A stretch of DNA of 36,627 nt from assembly GCF_000568255.1 (NCBI RefSeq), contig NZ_KK037166.1, positions 6,685,792 through 6,722,418 of the forward strand. The letters run 5' to 3'. This DNA is from Kutzneria sp. 744. GTDB lineage: Bacteria > Actinomycetota > Actinomycetes > Mycobacteriales > Pseudonocardiaceae. The position numbers were made by a program, and so were the translations under genes. Below the pieces are notes generated by a model. It searched no databases and was not told the DNA's origin. It worked only from the letters and a program-made list of their open reading frames with translations. Positions 15,183 to 23,412 of this stretch are shown here, in pieces (the first letter of the stretch is position 1; each line of letters starts with the position of its first letter).

Positions 15183-17513
15183 ATGCGGCAGTGTGACGGT
15201 GTGCCGATCAGCGACGGGCCCGATGCGGGGGGCGAAGTCATCGAGTTCGACTGCCGTCAGGTGGGATCCGCGCTCGTCGTGTGCTCCCCCAACGGCGCGA
15301 GCAAGGCGGCCCGGGTGCTGGCCAACGCCCTGCCCGGGGACCCCGACCGCACGGTCGTGGTGGCCGACTTCCCGCCCGACTCCGGCCCCGAGGTGTGGAC
15401 CGCGCTGGTGGCCGCGTTGCGCAAACGCGGGCCGATCCGGCTGGCGGTCTCCCGTGCCGGCAGCGGGGAGCTGGGCTCGCCCGCGCAGTGGCTTTCCGAC
15501 CAGCTGAAGGTCGAGGTCGTCGCGCCGGACGGGGTGCTGCTGCCGGTGCCCGGCGGCTCCGCCTTCGTGATCGACTCGCACGGCGCCGGCTGCTGGTACC
15601 GATTCCGGCCCGGACATCCGCCGGACCCGATGGGCAGCCGGTTCCCGGCCCCCGAGTGGGAGCCGATGACGCCGGGCAAACCGTGGGCCTCCGGCCGGGC
15701 CGGCGTCGCCGAGCCCATCCCGGCCGGCCTGTGGATGCATGCCATGCCGTCGGTGACCGAGGGCCCGAGCCGTGAGCACGCCCGTCCGGTGTTCGCGCTG
15801 CCGTGCCGGCCCGATGTGCTGACGATCGTGCTCGGCGGGCCGGAGGAGCGGCCGGTGCCGCCGGAGGAGATCCGCGCGCTGCTGACCGCCCTGCCGATGC
15901 CGGCCCGCACCAAGGTGCGCATCGCGCCGTACGGGGTCGCGCCGCTGGGCACCGCCTACGCCGGCGAGCCGATCGGGCAGATCATCGCCGACCTGGTCGG
16001 GGAGCGGATCGCCGTCTACTCGGGGCTGCCGGTGCTGGGCGCGGACGGCATCGACGTCGTGGCCTACGACTCGGCCGGGCAGCCGTCCTGGCGGCCGTTC
16101 ACCACCGAGCTGGGCTACTGGCCGCGGACCACGCCGAACGCCATGCCGCCCAGCGTGATCGAGCACCGGCCGCCGGTCGGCGGCCTGGTGGCGTTGCGCC
16201 CGGGCGTCTACGAGCTGGCCGAGGGCGCGGTCGTGGAGCTGGTCAACAGCGGTCTGTGGATTCGGGATCCGGCGGAGCCGCCGCAGAACAGCCCCGTCCG
16301 CACGCTGCCGATGGACCCGCTGTGGGCGCGGATCACGGTGGGAGTGCCGGGCATGCCGACCTCGCCGGAGCTGTTCGCCGCCGCCACCGAGCTGTACTCG
16401 CGGCTGGACCCGGACACCCAGCGGGCCGTGCGCTTCGTCTTCAGCGACGCCTCGCAGCTGGTCGAGGACAAGCCGGCCGAGCCGGCGCCCGCGCCGCGGC
16501 CGCTGGCCGTGGTGGCGTCGGCCAAGACCGTGCCGCCGACGATCGAGGACACCGACGTCGAGATGGCGCCGGTCATCGACGACGAGGACCTCGAATACGA
16601 CGACGAGTACGACGACGAACACGGCAAGCACTCCGACGACGGGCCGACGGCGATCGTGCCGCAGCACCTGGTCGCGATGGCCACGCCGCGGGAGGAACCC
16701 GAGACAGAGGTGGAGATCACCGCCGTCATCGAGGAGCACTTCGACACAGCGCATAATCCTTCTGGCGCGCCCTTCGACGAGGTCGACCCGGCCGTGGACC
16801 TGGGCGCGCCCGAGCCGGTGGCCGAGCCCGAACCGGAGCCGGAACCCGAGCCGATCTGGCACCTGCGCAGCACCCAGGCCGAACGGGACTGGGTGCGGCA
16901 CACGCTGGGCGCGAACTACGAGGGGCACGCGGCCGCGGTGCTCCGCCTGATCGCCAAGCAGCCTGGCCTGCGCACCGCCGAGGACGCGACGCTGGAGGCG
17001 GTGGTCACCGATCTCGTTGCGGCGCAGATGTATCTGGTCGCCTCCGACCAGATGCTCAACTCGGCGCTGCGCTCCGGCGAGCTGGGCCAGCTCATGCCGT
17101 TCGTGCGCTGCGTGGTCTCCGGGCTGCGCCGGATGCCGCCGTTCGAGGGCGCGGTTCTCTGCTACGGCAAGGAAACCCTGGACATCGGGGACATCTTCAC
17201 CGAGAAGTCGTTCCTCAACACGGCGTCCAAACTGGACGCCGAGCTGCCCGGCCCGGTGGAGTATGTGGTGTGGTCGGTCAACGGCCGCAAGGTCGACGGC
17301 ATCGGCGATGCCGTCGACCGCGTGGTCTTCCTGCCGGACACCAGGTTCCGGGTGGTGTACGCCAGCAAGACCCGGCTGCTGCTGGTCGAGGACGACGTGG
17401 CCGAGCAGTCGCTCGGTCGGCTGGAGCGGGCGGTCGCCGACCGGGAAAGCATGTCCACGGTGGACTATCCCGGCGTCGAGTCGCTGGAATGGCCGCTAGG
17501 CTTCGGCGCGTAG
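15183..17513 (+). CDS. Unknown protein with acidic linker and degenerate ADP-ribosyltransferase-like C-terminus
   Basis: This is a soluble protein of 776 residues with no signal or membrane segment. Residues 1 to about 430 form a Pro/Gly-rich globular region I do not recognise. Residues of about 440-560 are low complexity: an acidic run (DDEDLEYDDEYDDEHG) and a Pro-Glu repeat (PEPEPEPEPEP). The last 215 residues resemble the bacterial ADP-ribosyltransferase fold: PPFEGAVLCYG (usual YRG strand), GDIFTEKSFLNTAS (usual F-x-STS), VEYVVWSVNGRKVD and DRVVFLPDTRFRVV (usual ExE then LPxxxxF-V). The Arg, STS and ExE residues are not preserved, so it may bind rather than modify. It begins 40 bases after SARP1; GTG 15201 is an alternative start. 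Its last 18 bases overlap the convergent monooxygenase gene. Confidence 0.7.
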   Translation: MRQCDGVPISDGPDAGGEVIEFDCRQVGSALVVCSPNGASKAARVLANALPGDPDRTVVVADFPPDSGPEVWTALVAALRKRGPIRLAVSRAGSGELGSPAQWLSDQLKVEVVAPDGVLLPVPGGSAFVIDSHGAGCWYRFRPGHPPDPMGSRFPAPEWEPMTPGKPWASGRAGVAEPIPAGLWMHAMPSVTEGPSREHARPVFALPCRPDVLTIVLGGPEERPVPPEEIRALLTALPMPARTKVRIAPYGVAPLGTAYAGEPIGQIIADLVGERIAVYSGLPVLGADGIDVVAYDSAGQPSWRPFTTELGYWPRTTPNAMPPSVIEHRPPVGGLVALRPGVYELAEGAVVELVNSGLWIRDPAEPPQNSPVRTLPMDPLWARITVGVPGMPTSPELFAAATELYSRLDPDTQRAVRFVFSDASQLVEDKPAEPAPAPRPLAVVASAKTVPPTIEDTDVEMAPVIDDEDLEYDDEYDDEHGKHSDDGPTAIVPQHLVAMATPREEPETEVEITAVIEEHFDTAHNPSGAPFDEVDPAVDLGAPEPVAEPEPEPEPEPIWHLRSTQAERDWVRHTLGANYEGHAAAVLRLIAKQPGLRTAEDATLEAVVTDLVAAQMYLVASDQMLNSALRSGELGQLMPFVRCVVSGLRRMPPFEGAVLCYGKETLDIGDIFTEKSFLNTASKLDAELPGPVEYVVWSVNGRKVDGIGDAVDRVVFLPDTRFRVVYASKTRLLLVEDDVAEQSLGRLERAVADRESMSTVDYPGVESLEWPLGFGA

Positions 17514-18614
17514 CTTGGCGAAGTCCTTGAACACCTGCGCGGCGCTCTCCCGGCCGATCCGGCCGTTCTCGCAGCTCTGCCGCTCGTAGCCGGCGAGCGC
17601 GCCGAGCTTGTCCTCGTGGCCGTCGCGCACGGCGATCAGCTTGTCCGCCAACAGTTCCGCGTCGATCATGGCCAGGTTGGCGCCGAGGCCGCCGGGCGGC
17701 GCGGGGTGCGCGGAGTCGCCGAGCAGCGTGACGGCCCGGGTCGGCCACGGCTCGATCGGATCACCCTCCTTGATCGGCGAGACGCCGCTGTTGTTGACGT
17801 CGGCGTGGGCGATCAGGGCCTTGAGATCCGGGTGCCAGTCCGCCATCAGGTCGAGAACCGGTTGCAGGTCAAGGGTTTTCGGCGTGCCCGGCAGCAGCAG
17901 CACCCAGCGGATGTAGCTGGGCGTGTCCGGGAGCTTCACGTCCGGCGCCAGCTCGGCCGCCGCTTCCACCGGCGGCCGCTGGAACTTCATCTTGCCCAGC
18001 ATCAGCTGCACGTTCCTGGCGCTGACCATCGTGCTCCAGCCCGGGATCAGATGCTCGAAGCCGTTGATCGGGGTGCGGCCGATCGCGCCGTACATCGGGA
18101 GATCGTGGATGCCGACGTGCGGCAGCAGCTGCCGGCGGACCGTCGAGCCCGCGCCGTCCGCCCCGACCAGCACGTCGGCGTCGTCCGTGGTGCCGTCGGC
18201 GAAGTGGGCCCGGACCCGGCCGTCGGGCAGTTCCTCGTAGCGGTCCAGCTTCATGTCGTACCGCAGGTGCTCTTCGAGGCCGGCGATCAGCAGGTGCCGC
18301 AGTACGTTCCGGTCGTACATGCGGCCCTCGTCGTCGTCCCGCTCCTTCTCGCCGAGCACGTTGAGCTGGGAGTCGACCGCACGGCCGGTGTTCTCCACCA
18401 GGCCGCTGACCGCCTCCAGCAGCGGGTAGAGCCGGGGCTGGACCGCGCCGTAGAGGGCCTTGAGTCCCTCGGCGCCGAAGCCGATCCGGTAGCCCTGGAA
18501 GCGGGCCTCGATCGCGCTGTCCCGCTCGTAGACCCGCACGTCGATGTCCGCGTCGAGCAGCCGCTGGGCCAGCGCCAGGCCGCCGAGTCCGGCGCCGATG
18601 ACCACAACCTTCAT
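17496..18614 (-). CDS. FAD-dependent monooxygenase (aromatic hydroxylase-like)
   Basis: The 372-residue protein starts MKVVVIGAGLGGLALAQRLLDADIDVRVYER, the GxGxxG FAD fold with the acidic end of strand 2. The middle DADVLVGADGAGSTVRRQLLP is the DG motif that binds both FAD and NAD(P)H. The late TLLGDSAHPAPPGGLGANLAMIDAELLADKL is the GD motif that contacts the FAD ribose. This is the class A flavin monooxygenase pattern, close to tetracycline-modifying (TetX) and salicylate hydroxylase-like enzymes. The substrate is unknown. It is divergent from a TetR gene and shares with it a palindromic operator that starts 23 bases upstream of its ATG, so it is probably induced by a compound the regulator senses. 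Confidence 0.92.
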   Translation of the reverse strand: MKVVVIGAGLGGLALAQRLLDADIDVRVYERDSAIEARFQGYRIGFGAEGLKALYGAVQPRLYPLLEAVSGLVENTGRAVDSQLNVLGEKERDDDEGRMYDRNVLRHLLIAGLEEHLRYDMKLDRYEELPDGRVRAHFADGTTDDADVLVGADGAGSTVRRQLLPHVGIHDLPMYGAIGRTPINGFEHLIPGWSTMVSARNVQLMLGKMKFQRPPVEAAAELAPDVKLPDTPSYIRWVLLLPGTPKTLDLQPVLDLMADWHPDLKALIAHADVNNSGVSPIKEGDPIEPWPTRAVTLLGDSAHPAPPGGLGANLAMIDAELLADKLIAVRDGHEDKLGALAGYERQSCENGRIGRESAAQVFKDFAKLRAEA

Positions 18615-18636
18615 GACCGCTCCCCCTCCGAGCCAT

Positions 18637-18666
18637 GTGAACTAAGTTCACGTGAACTTAGTTCAC
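18637..18666. promoter_or_regulatory. Perfect 30-bp palindromic operator, monooxygenase/TetR
   Basis: GTGAACTAAGTTCAC (18637-18651) is followed directly by its exact reverse complement (18652-18666). Each half is itself a dyad, GTGAAC-N3-GTTCAC, giving two tandem sites 15 bp apart, center to center. It lies between divergent starts at 18614 and 18694, 22 and 27 bases away, where TetR binding would block both promoters. Confidence 0.85.
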
Positions 18667-18693
18667 GTCGACCGGGATGGCAAGCTGTTCCGC

Positions 18694-19251
18694 GTGACAT
18701 CGCGACGGGACGAGGTGCTGGCGGCCGCGCTTGACCTGCTGGACGAGGTGGGTCTGGACGCGCTGACCACGCGCAAGCTGGCCGAGAAGCTCGGCGTGCA
18801 GCCCGGTGCGCTGTACCGGCACTTCGACAGCAAGCGCTCGCTGCTGCACGCCATGGTGGCCCGGCTGACGCTCGACGCCGACACCGGCATCGAGGGGGAT
18901 GTGCCCGAGGACTGGGCCGGCATGCTCCGATACGCGGCCATCGGCGCACGGGCCACCGTGCTGACCCGCCGCGACGGGGCCCGGCTGATGGCCACCTACC
19001 TGGTGCCGGCCGACGAGACCGCGCAGATGTTCTGGCGCCGCCTCGTCGGCGCGCTGTCCGCCGCCGGGTTCGCGGAGTCCGACGCCCTGGTCGCCGTGGA
19101 CACGACCTTCGCCTATGTCAACGGCTTCGCCATCGAGGAGCAGTCACGCGACGGCCACCCGGCCGAGCCGGGTCAGCGGGCGTTGCGGGACAAGGCGTTC
19201 GAGGCCGGCCTCGACCTGATCATCGCCGGGATCACAGCCAGCCGGAGCTGA
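18694..19251 (+). CDS. TetR-family transcriptional regulator
   Basis: The protein is 185 residues from the GTG at 18694; an earlier frame would run through the operator, so I reject it. The N-terminal helix-turn-helix is VLAAALDLLDEVGLDALTTRKLAEKLGVQPGALYRHFDSKRSLLHAMV, a canonical TetR domain, and the C-terminal part (about 75-185) fits the tetracycline-repressor C-terminal class. It probably represses itself and the divergent FAD monooxygenase through the tandem operator between them. The last 20 bases overlap the convergent small gene at 19232-19621. Confidence 0.92.
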   Translation: MTSRRDEVLAAALDLLDEVGLDALTTRKLAEKLGVQPGALYRHFDSKRSLLHAMVARLTLDADTGIEGDVPEDWAGMLRYAAIGARATVLTRRDGARLMATYLVPADETAQMFWRRLVGALSAAGFAESDALVAVDTTFAYVNGFAIEEQSRDGHPAEPGQRALRDKAFEAGLDLIIAGITASRS

Positions 19252-19621
19252 CCGAACAGGTGCGGCGCACCGCCGCCACCACCGCCTGCCACGGCGGCAG
19301 CGGCCTGTGCGGCACCGGCCGGTTGATCCAGCGCGCCGTGCCGAGATTGTCGTTGCACGGCAAGGCAATCAGCGACCCCATCGGGAACAGCCCGACCCCC
19401 AGCCGGACCAGGTCGGCCAGCACCGTGTTCGAGGTCGAGGTGGCCGACGCCGTCAGGAAGACCCAGCGCTCCGGCGTGCCCGCGTAGGCCACGACCGGCC
19501 CGGACAGCATCGCCATCGACAGCATCGAGTTGACCTCCGCGCCCAACCCGGCCCGCATCCCGATCGCCTCGACCGGATCTCCCACGGTCAACACGGATAC
19601 CGACCAGTCGAGCACAGTCAT
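19232..19621 (-). CDS. Small conserved-looking protein, possibly degenerate primase/polymerase-like
   Basis: This 129-residue protein starts at an ATG with GGAAGGA about 8 bases upstream. It reads as a compact folded protein: GPVVAYAGTPERWVFLTAS, LGVGLFPMGSLIALP, ARWINRPVPHRPLPPWQAVVAAVRRT. The pattern of Trp-Val-Phe-Leu, then Gly-Ser-Leu-Ile-Ala-Leu-Pro, then Arg-Trp and a Pro-Pro helix reminds me of short actinobacterial proteins related to the bifunctional primase/polymerase N-terminal domain, without catalytic acids. That resemblance is weak and I would not name it so. It overlaps the tail of the tetR gene by 20 bases. Confidence 0.65.
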   Translation of the reverse strand: MTVLDWSVSVLTVGDPVEAIGMRAGLGAEVNSMLSMAMLSGPVVAYAGTPERWVFLTASATSTSNTVLADLVRLGVGLFPMGSLIALPCNDNLGTARWINRPVPHRPLPPWQAVVAAVRRTCSVSSGWL

Positions 19622-19909
19622 GGGGTGCGTCCTTCCGCCGAGACGGTACGAGGGCCGGGCAGCACGGTGGGGGGCGTGGAGGAGTCGCACCACCCGGCCG
19701 TCGTACCGGCGGTGGATTACCACCGCCCGACCACCACGACGCGTTCGGGAACCGTGTGGTTCAGCGTCTTTCGGCGCCGCCTTCGGCGTCGCGGGCTCGG
19801 TTTCATTCCGTTCTCTTAATCTAACCCCGGTGCTTGGGTTAGGGGTCCTCACCACGCGTAATGGGCAATTTTCCCTAGATAAACCGTGATGCGATACTAA
19901 GTATACTAA
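19622..19909. other. AT-rich spacer with inverted repeat, no gene seen
   Basis: The part from about 19815 to 19920 is clearly AT-richer than its surroundings. It holds CTAACCC (19821-19827) repeated in inverse as GGGTTAG (19836-19842), and a run of TA-rich steps near 19895-19912 that could hold the promoter for the minus-strand gene ending at 19232. I see no coding frame. Confidence 0.5.
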
Positions 19910-20123
19910 TTAAACCGATGTGTGGAGCCGGGGTCGCCGGGAGCCGTCGGCGGCGCGCTTGAACTCGCCCATGAAGCCGATGCCGTCGATGCGCACGGTC
20001 AGGTCCGGCGGCACGATGATCCGGATCGCGCCCATGATCGCCGTGGCGGTGATGGTGCACTCGGCGGCCTCGAAGCCGGCGTCCCGCAGGTCCCCCCTTC
20101 ACCTCGCCCATGAACGCCCGCAT
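19910..20123 (-). pseudogene. Remnant of a LiaF/DUF1707-like protein (C-terminal domain)
   Basis: Read on the minus strand, this stretch gives MRAFMGEVKG and then, after a frame change at a G run near 20095, DLRDAGFEAAECTITATAIM, GAIRIIVPPDLTVRIDGIGF and MGEFKRAADG, with a stop at 19912-19910. The doubled Met-Gly-Glu motif and the strand pattern V-x-V-P-P-x-L-x-V match the C-terminal beta domain of LiaF-like and DUF1707 proteins. In those the same units occur as LGxVxxxVPxxVxV. The N-terminal part and the middle are missing. There is no usable start with a full domain, so this looks like a decayed gene. Confidence 0.6.
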
Positions 20124-20285
20124 GAGCCCGGAGCCAACCGAAGGCGACTGGGGTCCAGGTCTGGGCGCGCCCGGGATTGTCGGGGGCACGGCAGAAAACC
20201 GGGTTTCGGTGTGACGCTGGGCGGGACTCGCGGGGGTGGGCCTGAAACCGACATTCGGTGGGTCTGAGGGCGTGACTCGCGGGGG

Positions 20286-23114
20286 TTAGGCGGCGAGGAG
20301 GGCGGCTATCTCGGTGGCGCGGGGGTCGCCGAGCTGGGCGAAGATGGCGGCGGCGGCCAGGTAGGTCTCGCGGGCCGCGGGCAGCTCGCCCCTGGCCTGT
20401 AGGGCGGTGCCGCAGGCGTGCAGGGCGCAGGCCTCGCCGTGCCGGTCGCCGAGCTCACGGAACACGCTGCACGCCCAGCGGGCGTTGCTGAGGGTCTCGC
20501 CGTAGTTGCCCAGATCGAAGTGGATGCGGGCCAGTTCCAGCCGCCCGAACGCCTCGCAGCGCCGGTCGCCGAGCTCGTGCACGATCTCCAGCGACTGGCG
20601 CAGGTGTTCCAGCGCCTGCTCGACCTCGCCGCGGTTGCGGTGGGTGCGGGCCAGCTTGACCAGGGTCATGCCCTCGTAGCGCCGGTCCCCGAGGCCGCTG
20701 AAGATCTCCAGCGCCTGTCTGAGGTGCCGCAGCGACTCGTCGCCGAGCCGGGAAGCGGCGCCGATGTCGTACAGCAGGGTCGCGGTGCCCTGCTGGTCGC
20801 CGAGCCGCCGGGTGATGCCCAGGCCCTCCTGGAAGCAGCCGATGGCCTCGTCGTACCGGTTGCGCCGCCAGTACGCGTTGCCCAGGCTGCGCAGTGCCAA
20901 CGCCTCGATCTCGGCGACGTCGAGCGAGCGGGCGGCGGCCACGGCGACCTGCTGGGTGGCGATCCAGTCCTCCCAGTACGAGCGCAGCTCCAGGAAGTAC
21001 ACCAGCGCGGTGGGCAGCTTCCAGCCCGTCTCGTGATCACCGATGCGGCCGGCCTCCAGGCAGGCGGCGACGAGATTGACCCGTTCCTGCTCCAGCCAGG
21101 CCAAAGCGTGGTGGTACGCCTCGAAGGCCAGCGGCTCGCAGTGCTCCAGCACCGGCTCCAGCGGAATCGGCCGGTTCTGTGGCATCAGCACGCGATCGGC
21201 GGCGGCCGAAGTGTGCAGGTACCAGGACATCAGCCGCCCGGTCGCCGCCGCGCGCTCGGCCGCCGGCTCCTCGGTCAGCGCCCGCTCGGTGGCGTACACG
21301 CGCAGCAGGTCGTGCAGCCGGTAGCGGTCGCGGCCGATGGCCTCGACGAGGTGACAGCTGCTCAGGCCGTCCAGCATCCGCCGGGTGGCCACCAGCGGGG
21401 CCTCGCTCAGGGCGGCCACGGCCGCGGTGCCGATCTCCGGCCCGGGATGCAGGCCCAGCAGCCGGAACGTGCGCGCCGCCTCGGGCTTCAAGGCGTGGTA
21501 CGACCACGAGAACACCGCTCGCACCGCGGTCGTCTCGTCGTCGGGGGAGGACAGCACGTCGAGCCGGTCCTGCTCGTGACACAGGGCCTCAGCCAGGTCG
21601 TTCACGGTCATGTGCGGCCGGGCCGCGAGGTTGGCGGCGATGATCCGCAGCGCCAGCGGCAGGTGCCCGCAGCGGTCGGCCAGGGTGGCCAGCGCGTCGG
21701 GGCAGCCGGTCAGCCGCTCCTCGCCGACGCTGCGCACCAGCAGCTCCCGGGACTCGCCGGCGGACAGCACGTCCAGCGTGATCCGGTACGCGCCGTCCCG
21801 CGCCACCAGGCCGCCCAACCGGTTGCGGCTGGTGACCAGCACCATGCACGTCTGCGAGCCGGGCAGCAGCGAGCGCAGCTGATCGGTGCTGGCCGCATTG
21901 TCCAGAACGACCAGAATGCGCTTTCCGGCTATCAGGCTGCGATACATGCTGGCCTGTTCCTCGGCCGCCGACGGCACCTGGTGCGCCTCGACGCCGAGGC
22001 CGCGCAGCAGCTGGCCCAGCGCGTCGATGGCCGACAGCGGCGGCTGGTTGGGGTCGAAGCCGCGCAGGTTCACGTACAGCTGGCCGTCGGGGAAACGTCC
22101 GGCGATGGTGTGCGCGAAATGCACCGCCAGCGCGGTCTTGCCGATGCCCGCGATGCCGTCGATGGCCGCGATCAACACGCCGCGCTCGGTGGTGTCCAGA
22201 TGCCGGCGCAGCAGCGCGAGTTCCGTGTCGCGGCCGGTGAAGGTGTTGATGTCGTGCGGCAGCTGCGCCGGCACGACAGGCCCGCCGAGCGGCGCCGCCG
22301 GGGCGGCGGCCGGGCGGGGCGCGCGGTCGGCGAGATCGGGGTCGTTGGCCAGGATTCGCGCGTGCAGACGGCGAAGCTCCGGCCCGGGCTGGACGCCGAG
22401 CTCGTCGGCCAGCGTCCGGCGCGTCTCCGCGTACACCTCAAGGGCCTCGGCCTGCCGCCCGCAGCGGTACAGGCCGCTCATCAGCAGCCCGCGCAGCTTC
22501 TCCCGCAACGGATGCTCGTGCACCACCCGCGACAGCTCGGCCACCACGTCGGTGGCCCGGCCGGTGTGCAACATGAGCGAGGCTCGGTGCTCCACGGCGG
22601 TCAGGTACAGCTCGGCCAGCCGCGTCCGCTCCAGCTCCGAGAACGGGCCGGGAATGCCCGACAGCGGCGCGCCCCGCCACAGCGAGATGGCGCTTTCCAC
22701 GTGGGACAGCGCGCATTGCGTGTCGGCCCCGGCCTGGCGCATGGCCGCGATGTGCGTCTCGAACGCCGTCAGGTCGACCTGGTCCTCGGGCAGCCGCAGC
22801 AGGTAGCCGGAGCCGGCGCTGGCCAACACCTGGGACGGCGCCCGGTTGGTGCGGTCCGGCTCAAGGGCCCGCCGCAGTCCCGCGATGTAGGTGTGGACGC
22901 TGCCCTCGGCGCTGGCCGGCGGGTGCTCGCCCCAGACGGAGTCGATCAGCTCGGTGCGGGACACCGCGCGGCCGGCGTTGCTGGCCAATACCGCGAGCAC
23001 TGCTCTCTGCCGGGGCGCGCCGAGCTCGATCTCCACGTCCCCGCGCCAGGCGCGCACCGGTCCCAGCACCTCGACCCTGATGGTCGAGCCGGGATCGGTC
23101 TCGGGGACGGGCAT
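20286..23114 (-). CDS. AfsR/SARP-family regulator with NB-ARC and TPR domains (SARP2)
   Basis: The protein is 942 residues with ATG at 23114 and a strong AGGAGG 5 bases upstream. It has an OmpR-like winged helix (IRVEVLGPVRAWRGDVEIEL), a BTAD (SVHTYIAGLRRALEP, LWRGAPLSGIPGPF, KLRGLLMSGLYRCGRQAEAL) and an NB-ARC ATPase with Walker A GIAGIGKTALAVHFAH, RILVVLDNAAS and VTSRNRL. TPR-like units run from about residue 690 to the end. It is very close to SARP3: GSVHTYIAGLRRALEPDRT here against GSVHTYVAGLRRALEPNRT there, and FSWSYHALKPEAARTFRLLG against the same with D and V changes. No LuxR-type gene stands beside it, unlike SARP1 and SARP3. Confidence 0.93.
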   Translation of the reverse strand: MPVPETDPGSTIRVEVLGPVRAWRGDVEIELGAPRQRAVLAVLASNAGRAVSRTELIDSVWGEHPPASAEGSVHTYIAGLRRALEPDRTNRAPSQVLASAGSGYLLRLPEDQVDLTAFETHIAAMRQAGADTQCALSHVESAISLWRGAPLSGIPGPFSELERTRLAELYLTAVEHRASLMLHTGRATDVVAELSRVVHEHPLREKLRGLLMSGLYRCGRQAEALEVYAETRRTLADELGVQPGPELRRLHARILANDPDLADRAPRPAAAPAAPLGGPVVPAQLPHDINTFTGRDTELALLRRHLDTTERGVLIAAIDGIAGIGKTALAVHFAHTIAGRFPDGQLYVNLRGFDPNQPPLSAIDALGQLLRGLGVEAHQVPSAAEEQASMYRSLIAGKRILVVLDNAASTDQLRSLLPGSQTCMVLVTSRNRLGGLVARDGAYRITLDVLSAGESRELLVRSVGEERLTGCPDALATLADRCGHLPLALRIIAANLAARPHMTVNDLAEALCHEQDRLDVLSSPDDETTAVRAVFSWSYHALKPEAARTFRLLGLHPGPEIGTAAVAALSEAPLVATRRMLDGLSSCHLVEAIGRDRYRLHDLLRVYATERALTEEPAAERAAATGRLMSWYLHTSAAADRVLMPQNRPIPLEPVLEHCEPLAFEAYHHALAWLEQERVNLVAACLEAGRIGDHETGWKLPTALVYFLELRSYWEDWIATQQVAVAAARSLDVAEIEALALRSLGNAYWRRNRYDEAIGCFQEGLGITRRLGDQQGTATLLYDIGAASRLGDESLRHLRQALEIFSGLGDRRYEGMTLVKLARTHRNRGEVEQALEHLRQSLEIVHELGDRRCEAFGRLELARIHFDLGNYGETLSNARWACSVFRELGDRHGEACALHACGTALQARGELPAARETYLAAAAIFAQLGDPRATEIAALLAA

Positions 23115-23352
23115 CTGACCTCCTGTTCGCGCAACCAGTGTGGGCTCGGCCGCTCCGCTCTGCCAGTTCCGGGGCGGTCAACGCGACGGACGGGGTGTCT
23201 TGTTCCCACTTACCGCGGCGTTTCCCCGCTCGTCGTATCACACCGTGCCCCACGGGGGGAACGGGTCGATCGTAGCGACAACGGGATCACCACAACCAGA
23301 ACCGTTGGCGGGTCAGGAAAAGGTGAAAGAGATTCGTACCAGTGGGAATGGC

Positions 23353-23393
23353 GAAGGGGGCTTTTCTCCACGCTGTGGAGAAAAGCCCCCTTC
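23353..23393 (-). terminator. Strong terminator after glyA
   Basis: A perfect 19-bp stem (23353-23371 with 23375-23393) closes a 3-base loop, 19 bases past the glyA stop. There is no U tract after it. The remaining 23115-23352 is the upstream region of SARP2, with no gene seen. Confidence 0.9.
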
Positions 23394-23412
23394 AAAGGAA
23401 ACTCTGAGACAG

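Noticed and set aside
23353-23393. Regulatory hairpin of SARP2
   Set aside because: It is 239 bases upstream of SARP2 but only 19 bases past the glyA stop on the same strand, so a glyA terminator is the simpler reading.
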